A DNA stretch of 64,000 bases from Hyaloraphidium curvatum (taxonomy: Eukaryota > Monoblepharomycota > Hyaloraphidiomycetes > Hyaloraphidiales > Hyaloraphidiaceae): assembly GCA_025558095.1 (NCBI GenBank), contig JAIVFI010000013.1, positions 620,001 through 684,000 on the forward strand. Reading direction: 5' to 3'. Below the pieces are notes generated by a model. That model saw only the letters and a program-made list of their open reading frames with translations, had not been told where the DNA came from and searched no databases. A program made the position numbers and the translations under genes. The stretch's first letter is position 1; the number at the start of each line of letters is the position of its first letter. Of this stretch, positions 9,522 through 19,800 are shown piece after piece.

Positions 9522-11697
9522 TCAGCACGCCCACGCCGCCAGCACCCGATCCGCCGCGGCCTGCACCTCCAGGAAGCTCTCCCCCTGCTTGGCGTCGTCC
9601 CACCGTGCCAACGCCGCGCGGATGCCCAGCGGGAACAGCTCCTCCTCCGCCGCGAACGCTGTGCTACCCGCTGAGATGCCCGAGTTGGACGATGCCGAGG
9701 CGGCGAGGATGAAGGAGGCGGAAGCGCCGGGGAAGGACGGGGACAGGGGGGGAGGGGGGGAGGGGTGGAGGAGCTCGGCGGCGGCGGCGCGGAACTCGTC
9801 CGCCACGAGGCGGGCTGTCCGAATCGGCGATCGCAAGGTCAGCACGCGGTCCTCGAGCCCGGCCGGGGAGAAGCCACCCACCGACGCCCCCGTGCCGCGC
9901 GCCCCACGCCTCCAACCACCCCTCCGCCGTCTTCACGTCCGCCGCGAATTCCCCCGGATCCCCCTCCACCGTCCCCACCCGCCCCATGAGCCTCCTCCCC
10001 GCGAGCGCCAGCGCGCCCGCCCTCACGACGTGCTGCACCGCATCGTGTCCGAAACCCCTCCCGCCGGCACTGCGCAGCGTCCGCATGAACAAGGCCGCGT
10101 CGGCCAGCACCCCCGCGAACCCCGGCGCGGTCCACAGCCTTGCATCGTTACCCGCCGCGGGCCTGCACCCCGCCAGCAGCGCGTCCATCCCCCCCGCGGC
10201 CGCGCACGCCGCCAGGCCCAGCGCCGCCGCCGCGTGCCCCGGATGCGAGAACGGCCTCCCCGCGTCGGCGAGGAACCCCGCCGCGTCGCCCCGCGCCAGC
10301 GCCGCCGCGTGCGGGTCGGGGAACGCGGGGGCGATCGACCGCCCGAGGGCGGCGAGGAGCGCGGAATGCGCGGCGTGCGCGCGCTCGTCCGCGTCGCGCT
10401 CGGCGTCGGGGAGGGCGGCGGCGCGGAGGGCGTCGACGCCCTGCGCGCGCGCGAATTCCGCGAGGCGGCAGCGCAGGGCGCCGTACAGCGCGGCGAGCAG
10501 GCGGAGCGACATGTGCGACGCGAGGCGGGAGAGCGCGGGGGAGACGAACTGCGCGGCGAGCGCCGCGCATGACTCGGGCCGGGGGTCGGCGAGGAAGGGC
10601 GCGGGGCGGACGGCGGCGGGCGGCAGGGGGAGGAGGGAGTGGGCCAACGGCGGGTCGGGGTGGTCGAAGAGCGAGTCGTGGTGCGGGAGCGGGATGTAGC
10701 CGTCGTCGAAGTACGTGGCGTGCGGGCGGCGGTGGCCCTGCAGGGCGAAGGAGCTGCGCGCGTGGGGGGGTGGAGGCGTCAGCGCATGCCCCACCGCGCC
10801 GCATCCCGCCGAGAGCCACCCACACGTCCAGCGACGCCACCAGGATGTACGTCCTCAGCATCATCTCGTTCTCCACCCACTCCTCCGCACCCCCGGGCGC
10901 CGCCAGGTGCGCGAACCTCAGCGTGCCCTGCGGCGGCCGGGGGAGCATCCTCTCCGCCGCCGCCGCCGCGGTCCTCAGCAGCGCCCCCGCCCTCGGCGCG
11001 TGGCCGTGCGGCGCCAGCGCGTGCACGAGCAGGATCGATGCCTGCGCGGCTTCGAGGTCCGTCATTCCCGGGGTCGGGGAGCCGGGGTTGTAGGAGGAAA
11101 AGACGAGCGCGCAGGCGGCGTCGCAGAGCGCCGCCGAGCGCAGGATGCGGTCCTCCTCCGGCAGCCCTGCGGCATGCAGGATGCCGCAGGCGGCCATCGC
11201 TAAAGCCAGTGCCTGCGGCGGCTGGCGGTAGATCGTGGAGGGGGAGCAGAGGGCGACGTCGAAGGTGGCTCTGTGGACGATTGGGAGCGAGGGGTGCAGG
11301 GAGGCCCAGAAGGTGGTCAGGCCGAGGTCCGCCGAGGCTGGGGAGCGCCGAGGTCCAATAGGAAATTGATCCGGAGGAGGTCAGTCAGGGGAGAAGGGCG
11401 GCCGCCGAGGCCGGCCCACCTGCGAGGTCGCTCCCCGTGCCGCCGGCCGCCTCGTCCTTGACCTCCCTCCGCGCCTCCTTCCGCTTCTCATCCCTGGGCG
11501 GCGGCGGCGCCGGCGACCCCGAATCGCCCTCCGCGGCGTCCGACGACCCGCTCGACGACAGCGCGCGGCGCCACTCTGCCCTCGCCCTCCTCGCGTGCTT
11601 CCGCGGCTCGCACGCCCGCTGCAGCTTCCGGCACCGCTCGCACGCCCCCGCTCCCGGCTGGAAGTGGCACTTTTTACGGTGCTTCCAGCACGAGGTG
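9522..11697 (-). CDS. Zn2Cys6 fungal transcription factor
   Basis: Exons found at 11697-11420, 11337-10824, 10753-9882 and 9814-9522, with introns starting GTGGGC, GTGGGT and GTGGGT; all phases agree. The first listed exon carries most of a binuclear zinc cluster: CWKHRKKC, then CERCRKLQRAC. Its first Cys would be made only if the missing upstream exon ended in TG, so the true N-terminus is unresolved; the leading exon should lie between 11698 and 12165. Later exons encode the fungal-specific regulatory domain, including LTTFWASLHPSLPIVHRATF, ALALAMAACGILHAAGL and LVASLDVSFALQGHRRP, then ending LAAWAC. Proteins of this class bind CGG-type sites and control metabolism genes. It is divergent from the LRR-kinase gene. 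Confidence 0.75.
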
Positions 11698-12165
11698 CTG
11701 TTTGGAGGTCAGAGACGGCCGGCAGGAACACGGACCGCGGAGGAGACCCGCCATGCCGACGAGGGCGCCCGCGGCGAGCCCGGGGGGTCCGACTCGGCGT
11801 CGCCCATCCCGCGGCGGGGCGGCGGCCGGGCAGTCGGGGCCGGGAAACAGAGGGGGAGTGGTGTCGCTCGGACGTCGGCGTCAGCTCGGAATCCGCCGGC
11901 CGGAGGGTCCGGATATGCTGTGCATGTCGAATCGATCCCTACGCGCGCCGAAGTCGGGGAGCCGATCGCGGTGGCCGCCGCACCGGATCAACGTCCTGAG
12001 GCGGATCTTCGAAATAGGAAGCGCGGCCGAGGCGGCCGAGGGCTGTCCGGCGCACGGGGAAGCAGCGGGCGGTCTGTCCGGTGACGTAGGGAAAGATCGG
12101 TCCCTTTCCAATAGGGCCAGGCCCACCAGACCACACAGCAGATTGCCGCCGGCCGCCCGGCGCCG
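11698..12165. other. Divergent upstream region
   Basis: About 470 bp between the Zn2Cys6 gene and the LRR-kinase gene. It must hold the missing first coding exon of the former (a candidate ATG reads MGDAESDPPG near 11807 on the minus strand but its splice does not restore the first zinc Cys) and the promoters of both genes. Confidence 0.4.
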
Positions 12166-13479
12166 ATGGCGGTCCCTTGCCGGCGGCCGCTGCTGTTTGC
12201 GGCGGGTTTGGCCGTCGCCCTGTTTCTGCTCCCGCGGGGCGGCTGCCGCGTGGCCGTGACGGTGCTGCCCGACGGCCTGCGGGCGCTCGACCTCTCGGGG
12301 TGCGGCCTGAGCTCGCTGCCGGCGGCGGCGCTGGACCTCCTGCGGCGCGACCGCGATGTGGCCGTGCTGTACGCGTCGGGCAACCGGCTGTCGGCCCTGC
12401 CGGACCTGTCGGCCACCGGCGTCACCCGCCTCGGCCTGCGCGGCAACAAACTGGCCGGCCCGCTGGACTGCTCGCGGCTCCCTCCCGCGCTGGAGCACCT
12501 GATCCTGACGGACAACGCGCTGACTTCGATCCCCGAGGACTGCGAGGCCAAGTTCCGCCGCCTGAAGAAGCTCATGCTCGCGCGGAACGGCCTCAGGCGC
12601 TGGCCGGACATCCGAACGCCGAAGCTGGAGCTCGTCCGCCTGGCGCAGAACGATCTGCGGGAGGTGCCGCGCGCGCTGCTGGACCGGAGGAAGGCGCCCG
12701 AGCTGCGGTGGCTGTCGCTGGGGAGCAACCCGTGCCGCCCCCTGCCTCCCAACCCGCTCGCCTCCCTCCCGCCCAAATCCCTGTCGGACGTCTGCCCGAA
12801 CGGCACCCAGGAGCCCCTGGGCAAGGGCACCAGCGGCACCGCCCTGCGCTGCGGCACCCGCGTGGTCAAGCGGTTCGCCGGCCTCTCCTCGGACGGCGAC
12901 AGGGCCTACGAAGCCGCCGCCACCGCCCTCGTCCCGCACAACCCCTCCCTCCTCCCACCCACCGCCAGCGTCGACCGCGGCGCCGCCTTGGCGTTCCCTT
13001 TGGTCGCAGGGAAGCCCGCCGCGAAGCCGCCCTCGGCGCGGACCGTCTCGCGGGACGTGTACCCCCCGTCCGCCCAGAGGATCCCGCCGGGGGAGGTGGC
13101 GGCGATGCTCCGTTCCCTCTCGGACGGCATCCGCGCGCTGCACCTCGCCGGCGTCGTGCACGGCGACGTCTACGCGCACAACGTGCTCCTCGTGCCCCCC
13201 TCGGGCAACGACGGATGGCGCGCGGTGCTGATCGACCTCGGCGCCGCCACCCTCACGTCGGGCCTGGACCCGGAGGAGAGGAAGGCGCTGGAGAACCTGG
13301 ACTGCAGGGCGTTCGGGACGATGGTATGGGAGTGGGCGGGGCATCTGGCGGAGGAGGGGGGAGGGAAGGAGCTGAGGAAGGAGGTGGAGGGGATGGATCC
13401 GTGCGGCAAGGGGAAACACGGGGAGGGAAAGAGGAGGGGGAAGCACGGGGAGAGGAGGGGGAAGCACGGGGACGATTGA
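12166..13479 (+). CDS. Signal-anchored LRR protein with protein-kinase-like domain
   Basis: A single-exon frame of 437 residues. It starts with a signal peptide or anchor (RPLLFAAGLAVALFLLP). Residues ~35-205 hold leucine-rich repeats, for example LRALDLSGCGLSSLPAAAL and LEHLILTDNALTSIP. A kinase-like domain follows: a Gly-rich loop LGKGTSGTAL, a lysine in TRVVKRF, the catalytic loop VVHGDVYAHNVLL, and VLIDLGAAT where DFG is usual. The region after DLG is short, so the C-lobe is incomplete by normal standards. It ends in Lys/His/Gly/Glu repeats. Topologically the kinase part would sit on the same side as the repeats unless a later membrane span exists, and none is seen. It could be a secreted or lumenal kinase, or a pseudokinase. 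Confidence 0.7.
   Translation: MAVPCRRPLLFAAGLAVALFLLPRGGCRVAVTVLPDGLRALDLSGCGLSSLPAAALDLLRRDRDVAVLYASGNRLSALPDLSATGVTRLGLRGNKLAGPLDCSRLPPALEHLILTDNALTSIPEDCEAKFRRLKKLMLARNGLRRWPDIRTPKLELVRLAQNDLREVPRALLDRRKAPELRWLSLGSNPCRPLPPNPLASLPPKSLSDVCPNGTQEPLGKGTSGTALRCGTRVVKRFAGLSSDGDRAYEAAATALVPHNPSLLPPTASVDRGAALAFPLVAGKPAAKPPSARTVSRDVYPPSAQRIPPGEVAAMLRSLSDGIRALHLAGVVHGDVYAHNVLLVPPSGNDGWRAVLIDLGAATLTSGLDPEERKALENLDCRAFGTMVWEWAGHLAEEGGGKELRKEVEGMDPCGKGKHGEGKRRGKHGERRGKHGDD
13413..13473 (+). repeat. Short tandem repeat encoding GKHGE units
   Basis: Roughly three imperfect 21-nt units (ggggaagcacggggagagga type) at the 3' end of the LRR-kinase frame. They encode repeated R-G-K-H-G-E units. Units differ by single bases and by a Gly-Lys insertion, as expected from slippage. 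Confidence 0.6.
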
Positions 13480-13691
13480 CGTGGTGGTGCGGGATATGAT
13501 TCGTTCATCGTTCAAATACAATCAGACACAGAGCATTTGCTTGGGGCCACCATGTTGCCTAAGGAGTAGAAGGATTGCGGCCGCCGGTGGGCTCGATGGC
13601 AGGACGCGGTGCCGACGGACGTGTTCCTGCCGAAACGGGGGCGCATCAGTTTCGGCGCGCTGTGCTGTAGCCTCCTCGGGGCAACGTACGT

Positions 13692-13961
13692 TCAGTGCTT
13701 CACCAGGTTGTAGTGTTTGGTGCAGTAGGGCGCTAGGGGGTCGATCTTCTTCTGGATCTTGCTTTTGCAGAGCCGCCTCTCCTCGGGGATCCAGTGGTGG
13801 CACTGCGAGGAGTTGCAGTAGTTGACGGTCTCGATGCGCCCGTCGTTGAAATGTCTCTTCATCTTGTAGTACGCAGGCTGGTCGCAATGCCTGAGCTCGC
13901 AACTCTTGGGCAGCAATCGCGGGAAGTCCCGCGGCATGCTTTCGACGGTGTAGTGGACCAT
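13692..13961 (-). CDS. Small Cys-rich protein, function unknown
   Basis: A frame of 89 residues, intronless. It is charged and not hydrophobic, so it is probably intracellular. Cysteines are ordered as CELRHC, then CNSSQC, then a single Cys in RRLC and one in YCTKH, with His residues close by (QCHHW), so zinc binding is plausible. Its codon use and lack of low complexity stand out against the noncoding frames around it. No family was recognised. It converges on nothing; the gene on its right is the decayed F-box locus in the same orientation. Confidence 0.5.
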   Translation of the reverse strand: MVHYTVESMPRDFPRLLPKSCELRHCDQPAYYKMKRHFNDGRIETVNYCNSSQCHHWIPEERRLCKSKIQKKIDPLAPYCTKHYNLVKH

Positions 13962-14292
13962 GGCTTGTCTGGGGCCGGTTTGGTAGGTGCTAGTGCCAAG
14001 GAAGGAAGCTTGTCGGCTTTGGAATTCGCTTCGTTGCTTCCGAGTCCTTCGCGACCCGTTCTATTGTACTCGAGGTCGGGGCTTACTCGTGTGGCGAATC
14101 CCCTATTCTGTGCCCGAGCCAGGCCGAGCCGCGCGCTACAGCCCCGACGCGTCGCAGCCCGTGAAGAAACCGCACCGCCGCGGGCGGAACATGCGGACAA
14201 GATTGGGAGACGGTTTTGGGCGGGCCAGTATCGGACCTGACGCGGTAAGTAAGGTGGGGATCTGGTCCGTCCAATTGCAGCAACGCGATCGG
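13962..14292. other. Spacer before the F-box pseudogene
   Basis: About 330 bp with no recognisable gene. It lies upstream of the small Cys-rich gene and downstream of the F-box pseudogene, so it should hold the promoter of the former. Confidence 0.35.
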
Positions 14293-14740
14293 TCAGGTGC
14301 GCGCCTCCCAACTCTTCTCCTCGGCATCGGTGGCCCACCGCACGCCCCGAATCCCAAAAGACAACCTCCTCGGGAAGCAGCGGGTGCACGACCGAGATCA
14401 CCAGCTCCCCAAAGTCGCATCTGGCCACGCGCCCCCGACCCACTCGATCGCTCCCCGGCCCGTGGAGAACCTTGGGTTCACCGATTCGTAGTGCCTCAGC
14501 ACGAGCCTCTTGAGGCCGCGCGGGGTGCCCGGCGAGAGGATGAGCTTCTCCGCGTTCTCCCACCGCCCCCCGTTTAGCTCGAGGTGTTCGACTCCCATTC
14601 CGGCGATTGCCGTCCCAATCCAGGCCCAGCAGCTTGCCGTCGCCGATCGAGAGCTGCGGACACCGGGGCGGTGTGAGAGCGGTTCGACCCAATCGTAGAG
14701 CACCCCCGACCGGCCCTTCGTTCTCTCTTCCCCCCCCCCG

Positions 14741-14830
14741 CGGCGGGGCCATGGGCGCTGCGGTCGGACCGGTGCTTCGGTGGGCGTCTCCAGCCATGCG
14801 CCGCGCGGCCGACCCCAATCCTCGCGCAGA
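14741..14830. repeat. Direct repeat, copy 1 (90 bp)
   Basis: Matches 14901-14990 with five mismatches over 90 bp, at an offset of exactly 160 bp. Because 160 is not a multiple of three, the copy shifts the F-box reading frame. Confidence 0.85.
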
Positions 14831-14900
14831 TAGTTTTCCGGCAGCGACTAAACTACGGATCTGGAAGATAGCAGTGCTCTTGGATGGAGCAAAGTGGCAG

Positions 14901-14990
14901 CGGCGGGGCCATGGGCGCTGCTGTCGGACCGGCGCTTCGGTGGGCATCTCGAGCCATGCGCCGCGCGGCCGACCCCAATCCTCCCGCAGA
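14901..14990. repeat. Direct repeat, copy 2 (90 bp)
   Basis: Second copy of the 14741-14830 repeat. It is the copy that stays joined to the open F-box frame, so it is probably the original and the other is the duplicate. Confidence 0.85.
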
Positions 14991-15830
14991 TCCTGGCCAG
15001 CTTTGCCCGGATCCCCGCGATGGAAGCCCATCCGCCGTCGCGTTCCGTGAGAAGCTGGGCCAGGATGAAGTTCATGCCTTCGAGCCTCGGCGCCCGATGA
15101 TCGGCAAGCATGTCCCGGAGCGCGGTGAGATCCGGATCGACGGCGTTGACGACCACCTTAAGGACGAGGCGGCGGACCGAGGACGGGAACACGGAAGTGG
15201 CGTCGAATTCGAAAGCTGCTTCCCCGTAGAGGTTCAGCCTGAGCCATTTGAGCTCCTTCGCGTCCTGCAGCAGAGTCCAGACCGGCTTGAAGGTTCCCGC
15301 TCCACGCGCCTCAATCTCGCATCGCTCGACGCCGCCGACGAGAACCCTGCGCAGTACTTTGAGCTTCTTGCCCGTCCACGACATCCCGGGGGCAATTTGC
15401 AAGCTCCTCACAAAGCGGGGCACCGGTTATCCGGCGAGAGCGTAGCCCCGGGCCAGCAGCGCCAGCTTCTCGGGCCCGCGCGCGTCACGCGGCCCGAGCG
15501 CGAGGTCGTCTGACTTGTTGGCGAGCATGAAACGCAGGAGCCTGGCGTTGAGCCTCCGGAGGGCGAGGACCTCCATGACCGCCGAGAGGAGCTCGTTGGG
15601 GAGCGCCGGGTCGGGCTGCGGTTCCAGGGGGTGCGGTTCCACGAAAGCGGCAGCGGCTTGCGCATCGTCTTTTTGAGAGTGCCGGGCTCTGACTGAGGCG
15701 CGGGAGTTCTCTTCATCGTGGGCGGCCGGCAAGACAAGGCGTGGGACCGATGATGTGGCACGAGCGCCGCAAGTCACAAGAAGCCGCTCCTGCCGCCATC
15801 CCAGACGTCGAGATATATGTATAGAACACT

Positions 15831-16928
15831 CTACGACGCCACCAGTTCCTCCCAGACCTGGATCGCCACCATCTCCGCCGTAGCCCACCAATGTGCCGGC
15901 CTCGAACCCAACGGGTCCAATACTTCGCATCCACCACGTCGTCCGCGAACTGGCGCGGGAGGAGCCAGGTGCGGACCGCATCCCGGAGCAGGTGATCCGC
16001 CGGGCTGGCCCCCTTGTACACCAACATCCTAAGCACAGGGTGCAGCAGAGCGCTCGTGCCGTACGAATCGGGCGGGCCGCCGTGCTTTTCCAGAGCCCAG
16101 CGTGCCGTCCGGAAAAAGGAAGGTGAGGAATCGAACAAGTGAGGATGCCGCCGGCGAATAAAGATTGAGAAGTCCAGCTCCTCGAAGAAGGTCGGATCCT
16201 TGAACAGGTGTTCGCATGCCGGAACGTACTTTCTCGCCAGTGGGCACGGGAGAGTCTGGTGGAGCGCGACGTACGGAGCGCGACGTACCGATGCGGCTCC
16301 CGCGTGGATGACAGAGAATGGGGGGCATTTGCATCGGCACTGACAGGTAAGCACCGCGAGATGAGCTGCGCTAGCGCGATTTTGATTGCCCGTGCTTCCA
16401 CCTGCGCGTCTAGGCGAATGAGGAACTGATCGAAAGTGAGAATCGCGTAGCATAGGATGCGGTTGCTGTCCGAACCGTGATCATGAGAACCTGCGCGTAC
16501 CCAGACTTTGTCGAGGTGGAGCCCGCGTAAGAGGCCAATGGGCACGGGCATTCTGGATCGCCCGCGTCGTGTTCAAGTAGAGAAAAAGTAGCCGATAGGG
16601 TGGAGGCCACCTCCGCCTCCTTATCGGGATCCGTGCCGTCGAGTTGATTGAAGGCGCTCGCTCCGCACGCGTCAATCCACCTCGCGAGTCCTGCACACAC
16701 GCTCCCGTCTTCCGTCTGAGGGCCGCTCCAGACCTGAAGGCGCTTGGAACGGGAAAAGATGTGCGAGATGAACGAGAAATGCAGCACGGTGAGGGTCATG
16801 ACCTGTGCCGCGAGTCCAACCGCAGCTCCTCGGACATCGAAAGCGCCGGAGGCCAGCGCTGGGGCCCACGTCGCCACCAGCAGCGCGATTTCCGGCGTGT
16901 AGAGGAAAATGGTGCGCGATACGGGCAT
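15831..16928 (-). pseudogene. Membrane-associated protein of unknown family, likely frameshifted
   Basis: Exons 16928-16546, 16465-16345 and 16255 onward, joined by introns of 80 and 89 nt (GTGCCC, GTCAGT) with agreeing phases. Exon 1 has two hydrophobic spans (TPEIALLVATWAPALASG and AAQVMTLTVLHFSFISHI). Exons 2-3 read ILCYAILTFDQFLIRLDAQ and RDAVRTWLLPRQFADDVVDA. After DAKYW the open frame becomes Arg/Trp-rich noise, while the next frame reads PAHWWATAEMVAIQVWEELV and ends at 15831. One missing base near 15916 would join them. The gene may be a pseudogene, or the base may be a sequencing error. No family was recognised. It is divergent from the gene at 17170. Confidence 0.5.
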
Positions 16929-17169
16929 GCGGTTGAACTTTGGCAGGGCGTAGAACGCGACGACGCGTTGGCAGCGCCCTCCTCGCGAGATTCCGCCATC
17001 GAGGCAGGGTGGGCCCGCGAAATCTCCACCCCGGAGATATCCGCGGCCGGCGTTTGTGGGCGTGCGGAAGGAAGGATGGAAAGGCGGAAGATCCTCTCCC
17101 GCTCGGACAGCCATCGCACCACGCCTTCACACCGGACTCCATAGCCTCCACTGCGCCGTTTCCCGCGCC

Positions 17170-17973
17170 ATGGGTCGGCCGGGGAGCTCGAAAGACGAGC
17201 AGCCGGAGCGGGAGGCGACGCAGGGGCAACAAGGGAACCCAATGCGCGCTCGCGCCTCGCAGGACACGAACGCGTTGCTGGCAACCGAGCACGCGAATGA
17301 AACCGACCCGCCGCCTCCCTACTCGGAATTCGACGGCGTTGCGGGTGATGCACCGCGGGAGTCGCCTCCGGAGCGCGATGCGTCGGACGTGTTGGCTCTC
17401 GCCGAGCGATTCCCCCCCGGCACAGCTGCCAAGTTCTCCAACAAGGACCTGAAGCTTGCTCTCTCCACTTTCGCAGGGGCGGATCCCGGCCCGTCGGCCA
17501 CGATGGCGGCGTTCGAGCTCCTGGCGCGGCTCCCGGGGCTCCGCACATCGCTGGACAAGGTCGCGGTGATCGCGGCCTTCACCGACGCAGTGCTTTTCCC
17601 AATGATCACGGATGATGAGCCCCTTGCGGTCCGTCTCCGCAACGCAAGGATCAGGTCTGGGCTGATGGATGCGCCGCCGCGCAAGGGCTTCCGGAGGCCC
17701 ACCGCCGTGACGTCAGATGCCTGGCCGGATGAAGAGTCCGCAGCGGATCCTGCAAAACCTCCATCTCTAATGGCGTTGCACGTCCTTCGCTGCTGGAGGA
17801 GGGTATGGGGCTCAGGACCGTTCGCGGACAGTCTGTGCCGGGACGCGGCGGCGGGCTTTGATGGGTTCACTAAAGCTCTGGAGCAGATCTGCTACCAGAC
17901 GCGAGACAAAAAGCCCGCATACATCGAGCGAGACTACCATGACGCCCTAAAAATGATGGAAGATCTAGTATAG
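17170..17973 (+). CDS. Hypothetical soluble protein with PPxY motif
   Basis: A frame of 268 residues from an ATG in good context (cgcgccATGG); the frame is open further upstream but without better support. The N-terminal ~95 residues are polar and disordered-looking and include PPPPYSEFD, which contains a PPxY-type motif (known to bind WW domains, as in Nedd4-type ligases; inferred here). The remaining ~170 residues are helical and well mixed (FSNKDLKLALSTFAGA, SLDKVAVIAAFTDAVLF, LMALHVLRCWRRVWG). No signal peptide or membrane span. No family recognised. Single exon. Confidence 0.6.
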   Translation: MGRPGSSKDEQPEREATQGQQGNPMRARASQDTNALLATEHANETDPPPPYSEFDGVAGDAPRESPPERDASDVLALAERFPPGTAAKFSNKDLKLALSTFAGADPGPSATMAAFELLARLPGLRTSLDKVAVIAAFTDAVLFPMITDDEPLAVRLRNARIRSGLMDAPPRKGFRRPTAVTSDAWPDEESAADPAKPPSLMALHVLRCWRRVWGSGPFADSLCRDAAAGFDGFTKALEQICYQTRDKKPAYIERDYHDALKMMEDLV

Positions 17974-17986
17974 CTCCCACCAGGGA

Positions 17987-19465
17987 TTACTTGTAGGCGA
18001 GGCCGTTGGTCCAAAACGCGAATGCCCCGGCCAAGGGCACCCTGGTCTGGTACGCACGTTCCCGCGTCTCCCGCCGTTCAGCCTCGGTGTTCCGGGCGTA
18101 GGTGCCGTGGATCATGTCCATGAGGGGCAGGTGCGGCGCAAAGTTCTGGAGGCGTCGTCAGGTGCGCGGAAAACATCCAAATGCGCATCAGACCTTGTTA
18201 ACGAGAATGTGGTGCCCGTCGTGGAACTCGCTCGCCGACTGGAAAAGGAAGTTGTACCCGCTGTGTTGCGCTGCCGTGTGCAGGATCGTGAAGGCTGGGG
18301 ATCGACAATAAAATGAGCCGCAAAGTTGAACGTGCGACGAAACCCATTACCGGTGTGCACCCAGCTGGTGAGCAGATGGCCCCTGATGAGAAGGGGAGGA
18401 ATGCCGACGGACAGCCCGTACAGGAAGAGCTCGACATCGTGGAAAGCGTGATTCGCGCTGACGTGCGTGTAGATGCTGCAAAGAGAGAGCTAGTACCGAG
18501 CAACGAACCAGCGAACCGAAGCACCCACAAGTCGTGGTGAAGGCGGTGAAAGCGGGCGTAGAAGTAGGGCCTGTGCATCAACCTGTGCCTGTTGCAAGGG
18601 TCGTCAGCATGCGGACTCGGGATCGGCAGGCCTTACATACACCCAATAGTCCCATAGATCCGCCAGCATCACGCACGCGAGCTCCTCGAGCAGGATCTGT
18701 CCCCACCACACGGCGGCGGGGTCGCTCTCTCCGAGTGAGACACGGCCCGTCCACAGCGCCCAGGCCAGGAGGCCCTGGACGGGCAGTATGAGGCGGAGGT
18801 AGCCGCCCAGCATAATCCTGAAGCCCGCGATGATCTCCGCGGGGGGAGGGTAGGGCCGTGGTTTGCCCGCGTACGACGTGCGAAAGCGTTCCAGGGCAGG
18901 AAGCCGGAGGAGGTCGAGCGCGGTGTACAGGCCGTTGACTAGGAGCTCGAAAACGAGGGTAATGACGATAGGTCTGCCGCAAACAGAGTTAGCATCGCCC
19001 TGAGCGCTTTGAAGACGAGGAAGGTCTCCCCCACGCGAACGCGAAATAGCGCTTGTCCGCAACCGTCTCCCAAAGCCATGAGTAGCCGGCGTGCACAGGG
19101 TCCCACGCGGGCGGCACGACGTCTTTCAGGGCAAAAAGGAAACTCCGCGGTACCGCCAGCAGCTGGAACCCGTGCGTGCCGTTCTGCGCCGTCTGGAAAA
19201 GTATAGGCGAAATGGGTTTCCGCGCCGCGGGACACGGCCAAGCGCGCCTACCGCGAAGAGCGGCGCCGCCCACGAGGTTGCGGACATTCTGGGAGGCGAG
19301 CGGGGTGAAGGAGCAGCGGGCGCGGTCGGCGGTCCGCGTCCACGGTCTTGGCGAGGGGACGGTGTGGAAACCCGCGGATCGACTCTCCCGAACCCGCGGG
19401 CTGTGCGGAGGCCGCAGCGGAACCCTCCAAGGGACAACCCCCGACCGACTGATTTCTGAAGCCAT
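17987..19465 (-). CDS. Fatty acid hydroxylase / sterol desaturase family enzyme
   Basis: Seven exons: 19465-19274, 19192-19035, 18973-18641, 18588-18529, 18475-18351, 18294-18194 and 18145-17987. They total 375 residues, and every intron (48-81 nt) keeps phase. The histidine boxes of this di-iron membrane family are present: DYWVHRLMH, FHRLHHDF and GHHILVNKNF. Hydrophobic spans occur in exon 3 (ITLVFELLVNGLYTAL and LRLILPVQGLLAWALW) and around the boxes. The family includes C-4 methylsterol oxidase, C-5 desaturase and alkane/fatty-acid hydroxylases in the ER; which substrate applies is not decided by sequence. The end reads HLPLMDMIHGTYARN, a typical final block. The first exon has low complexity, so the start is less sure. 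Confidence 0.85.
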
Positions 19466-19800
19466 CCACCTGCTCGTCGTTTCAGTCACGCTTACGTCAG
19501 TCCGATCCGTTGGAGATCCGGTTTTTCGCTGGGGCGGGACGAAGTCACTCACCATCGGGCGGATGTAGGAACACGCATGTCGGCAGCAGTTCTACTACTG
19601 AATGGTCTCCCTTCTCACCGTTCTCTTGGGACTCAATCTTGATGTTTCCCCTGGATTCTGGCATGCAGGATCTATGGGAGAAGTTCGCCGCGCCAAGCCG
19701 AATCGGCCCCTCCAAACAATGACGTTTCGAACGAACAAACGGGCGGCTCCGCCTTCATGAAAGGCCCGAAAAGACAGCTATCAGATCGACTGGATAAGTA
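19466..19800. other. Divergent promoter region
   Basis: A 335-bp gap between the starts of the leftward desaturase-family gene and the rightward ankyrin/CCCH gene. No gene was seen; both promoters should lie here. Confidence 0.4.

Larger units (their letters stand above)
14293..15716 (-). pseudogene. Decayed F-box/LRR gene
   Basis: Protein-like segments continue across this locus but only by changing frame. A start reading MKRTPAPQSEPGTLKK is out of frame with the F-box that follows (PALPNELLSAVMEVLALRR, then LLRFMLANKSDDLAL) after an AAAAAG run near 15670. An in-frame TAA at 15427-15429 interrupts ALLARGYALAG and PRFVRSLQI. Downstream, GVEHLELNGG, CDFGELVISVVHPLL and VRWATDAEEKSWEART lie in two alternating frames before the stop at 14293. 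A 90-bp duplication also breaks the frame. No GT-AG introns of usual size remove these defects. The intact family recruits substrates to SCF ligases; this copy is unlikely to encode a full protein. Confidence 0.6.

Noticed and set aside
8287-10572. 761-residue plus-strand open frame
   Set aside because: It is a shadow of the leftward secreted-protein and Zn2Cys6 genes. It is Arg/Gly-rich and has no domain; the minus-strand reading matches known families with splice support.
11697-11820. MGDAESDPPG frame as the confirmed first exon of the Zn2Cys6 gene
   Set aside because: No donor in it restores the first zinc-cluster Cys, so the first exon was left unresolved.
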